Of a DNA stretch of 5,767 bases, positions 5,062 to 5,767 are shown one piece after another. The translations under genes were made by a program, and so were the position numbers. Location: contig JAEZHL010000380.1 in the NCBI GenBank assembly GCA_023416575.1, positions 1 to 5,767 of the forward strand, written 5' to 3'. Below the pieces are notes generated by a model. That model ran no database searches. It was not told the origin of the DNA and saw only the letters and a program-made list of their open reading frames with translations. The DNA is from Pseudomonadota bacterium (GTDB lineage: Bacteria > Pseudomonadota > Alphaproteobacteria > Rhizobiales > Hyphomicrobiaceae). Each line of letters opens with the position of its first letter. Within the stretch, counting starts at the first letter, position 1.

Positions 5062-5767
5062 CAGCCTTCCGGACACAGCTCGAAGGCCTTGTCGAGGGCG
5101 CTCATCTGGCTGGCGAATTCACCGACGGGCTCACCGCCCTTGGCGTAAGCGGCGATGTAGGCTTCGGTCTCGCGCTTTTCCGAACCCTCGTTGACGTCGA
5201 GAACCGTGTAGTTGATCTGGTCGCTGTCCACGGCCTTGATGATGATCGCTTTCTGGCCGCCGTAGCTTGCCGTCCACACACGACATTTCGATGCTGGCGC
5301 GCTGCTGCGTGCGGCCGCGGCAGCTGCGGTGCCGGCCGACGCAGTTTTCGTGGCAGCGGGCTTGTCGCTTGCCATGGTGCTGGTCTGCCTTGATGCGGGG
5401 AAGCTATCGTCCGGCAATGTCACAGGACCAGCCTCGCCAGTGGCGACGGCATCCTGGACCGCGAGGGACGCCGCGCCGAGGCTCGACCGCTGCACGCCTT
5501 CCGCACGAGCCTCGTCGACCGCGCGCCGCGCCAGTTCCGTGCCGATGGACTTCGTACCGCTGGCAGCTGCCGAAGTTGTCGAGGGGGCATGATTACGGCC
5601 GCGCCGCGCCTCGGCAACGAGCTGCGGGCGAGGATCGGGCCGGTTGCAGAAGTCGTCGAAAAACGCCTTCGCGATGGCAGCGACCTTATGACCATAGCCG
5701 CGGTCGGTCGGCGCCCATTTCTGCGACAGGTTCGCGAATGTCACTGGTCCCGACAGGCTCCTTTGCC
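5061..5767 (-). CDS. Paralogous glucosaminidase-like protein, 3' part only
   Basis: This is the C-terminal 235 or so residues of a second protein of the same build; the signal peptide and catalytic domain lie beyond the right edge. The frame is open to the last base. The visible start, SGPVTFANLSQKWAP...RGYG, matches the segment AVTFQDLAGKWAA..RAYG (186-203) of the downstream protein, ending in the equivalent cysteine (FDDFC, codon at 5646-5648). A linker of about 120 residues rich in Ala, Ser and Thr follows, longer than its neighbour's and less proline-rich. The last 74 residues (5064-5285) are the same CRV..ASYGG to LCP domain, aligned without gaps to the neighbour. The stop TGA overlaps the next ATG by one base, so the two proteins are very likely made together. 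The glucosaminidase label is inferred from the paralogue, as the catalytic part is not in view. Confidence 0.8.
   Translation of the reverse strand, partial: QRSLSGPVTFANLSQKWAPTDRGYGHKVAAIAKAFFDDFCNRPDPRPQLVAEARRGRNHAPSTTSAAASGTKSIGTELARRAVDEARAEGVQRSSLGAASLAVQDAVATGEAGPVTLPDDSFPASRQTSTMASDKPAATKTASAGTAAAAAARSSAPASKCRVWTASYGGQKAIIIKAVDSDQINYTVLDVNEGSEKRETEAYIAAYAKGGEPVGEFASQMSALDKAFELCPEG
5073..5285 (-). other. C-terminal domain, copy 2 in the upstream paralogue
   Basis: This copy begins CRVWTASYGGQK and ends FELC, of the same 71-residue length as copy 1. By hand alignment of 72 positions including the following Pro, 35 are identical and no gap is needed. Invariant clusters are CRV, ASYGG, SD, GG and GEFAS, plus the closing LCP. 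The linkers before it differ in length and sequence, so the domain is the conserved unit. Confidence 0.65.

Noticed and set aside
5061..5076. GTG start that would add five residues to the glucosaminidase-like protein
   Set aside because: The ATG at 5061 gives a compact signal peptide and a typical TGATG junction.

Overview
The window is high-GC DNA from what looks like an alphaproteobacterium, most probably of the order Hyphomicrobiales (Rhizobiales). The inference rests on gene content recognised by eye: a DUF2853 protein, a phenylpyruvate/indolepyruvate decarboxylase of the Azospirillum type, and paired secreted glucosaminidase-like proteins. Coding density is high and no gene-free stretch exceeds about 200 bases. 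No tRNA, rRNA, CRISPR array, insertion sequence or phage gene was seen.

Layout, left to right. (1) The 3' part of a classical short-chain dehydrogenase on the + strand, cut by the left edge and closed by a strong intrinsic terminator. (2) A single-gene unit for a small DUF2853 protein (+), with its own promoter-like region, a perfect 13-base palindrome over the candidate -10, and its own terminator. (3) A regulatory cluster: on the - strand an HxlR-family winged-helix regulator followed by a ThDP-dependent decarboxylase of the PpdC/IpdC type; on the + strand, divergent from the regulator, an NAD(P)H-dependent FMN/quinone (ChrR-like) reductase. (4) On the - strand, two tandem, translationally coupled genes for secreted glucosaminidase-like proteins. 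The upstream one is cut by the right edge. Both end in the same cysteine-bracketed C-terminal domain.

How the parts may work together. HxlR regulators often sense thiol-reactive quinones or aldehydes through an N-terminal cysteine and control a neighbouring flavin oxidoreductase; this regulator has that cysteine (Cys12) and that neighbour. The hexamer GTGACT (either strand) occurs only four times in the window. All four lie at the edges of the regulator gene: three at the divergent promoter and one in front of the decarboxylase gene. This suggests one regulator controlling itself, the reductase and the decarboxylase, which is inference. The decarboxylase would turn arylpyruvates into aryl-acetaldehydes (phenylacetate or indole-3-acetate routes). 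The two glucosaminidase-like proteins form a separate cell-wall unit with no evident link to the rest.
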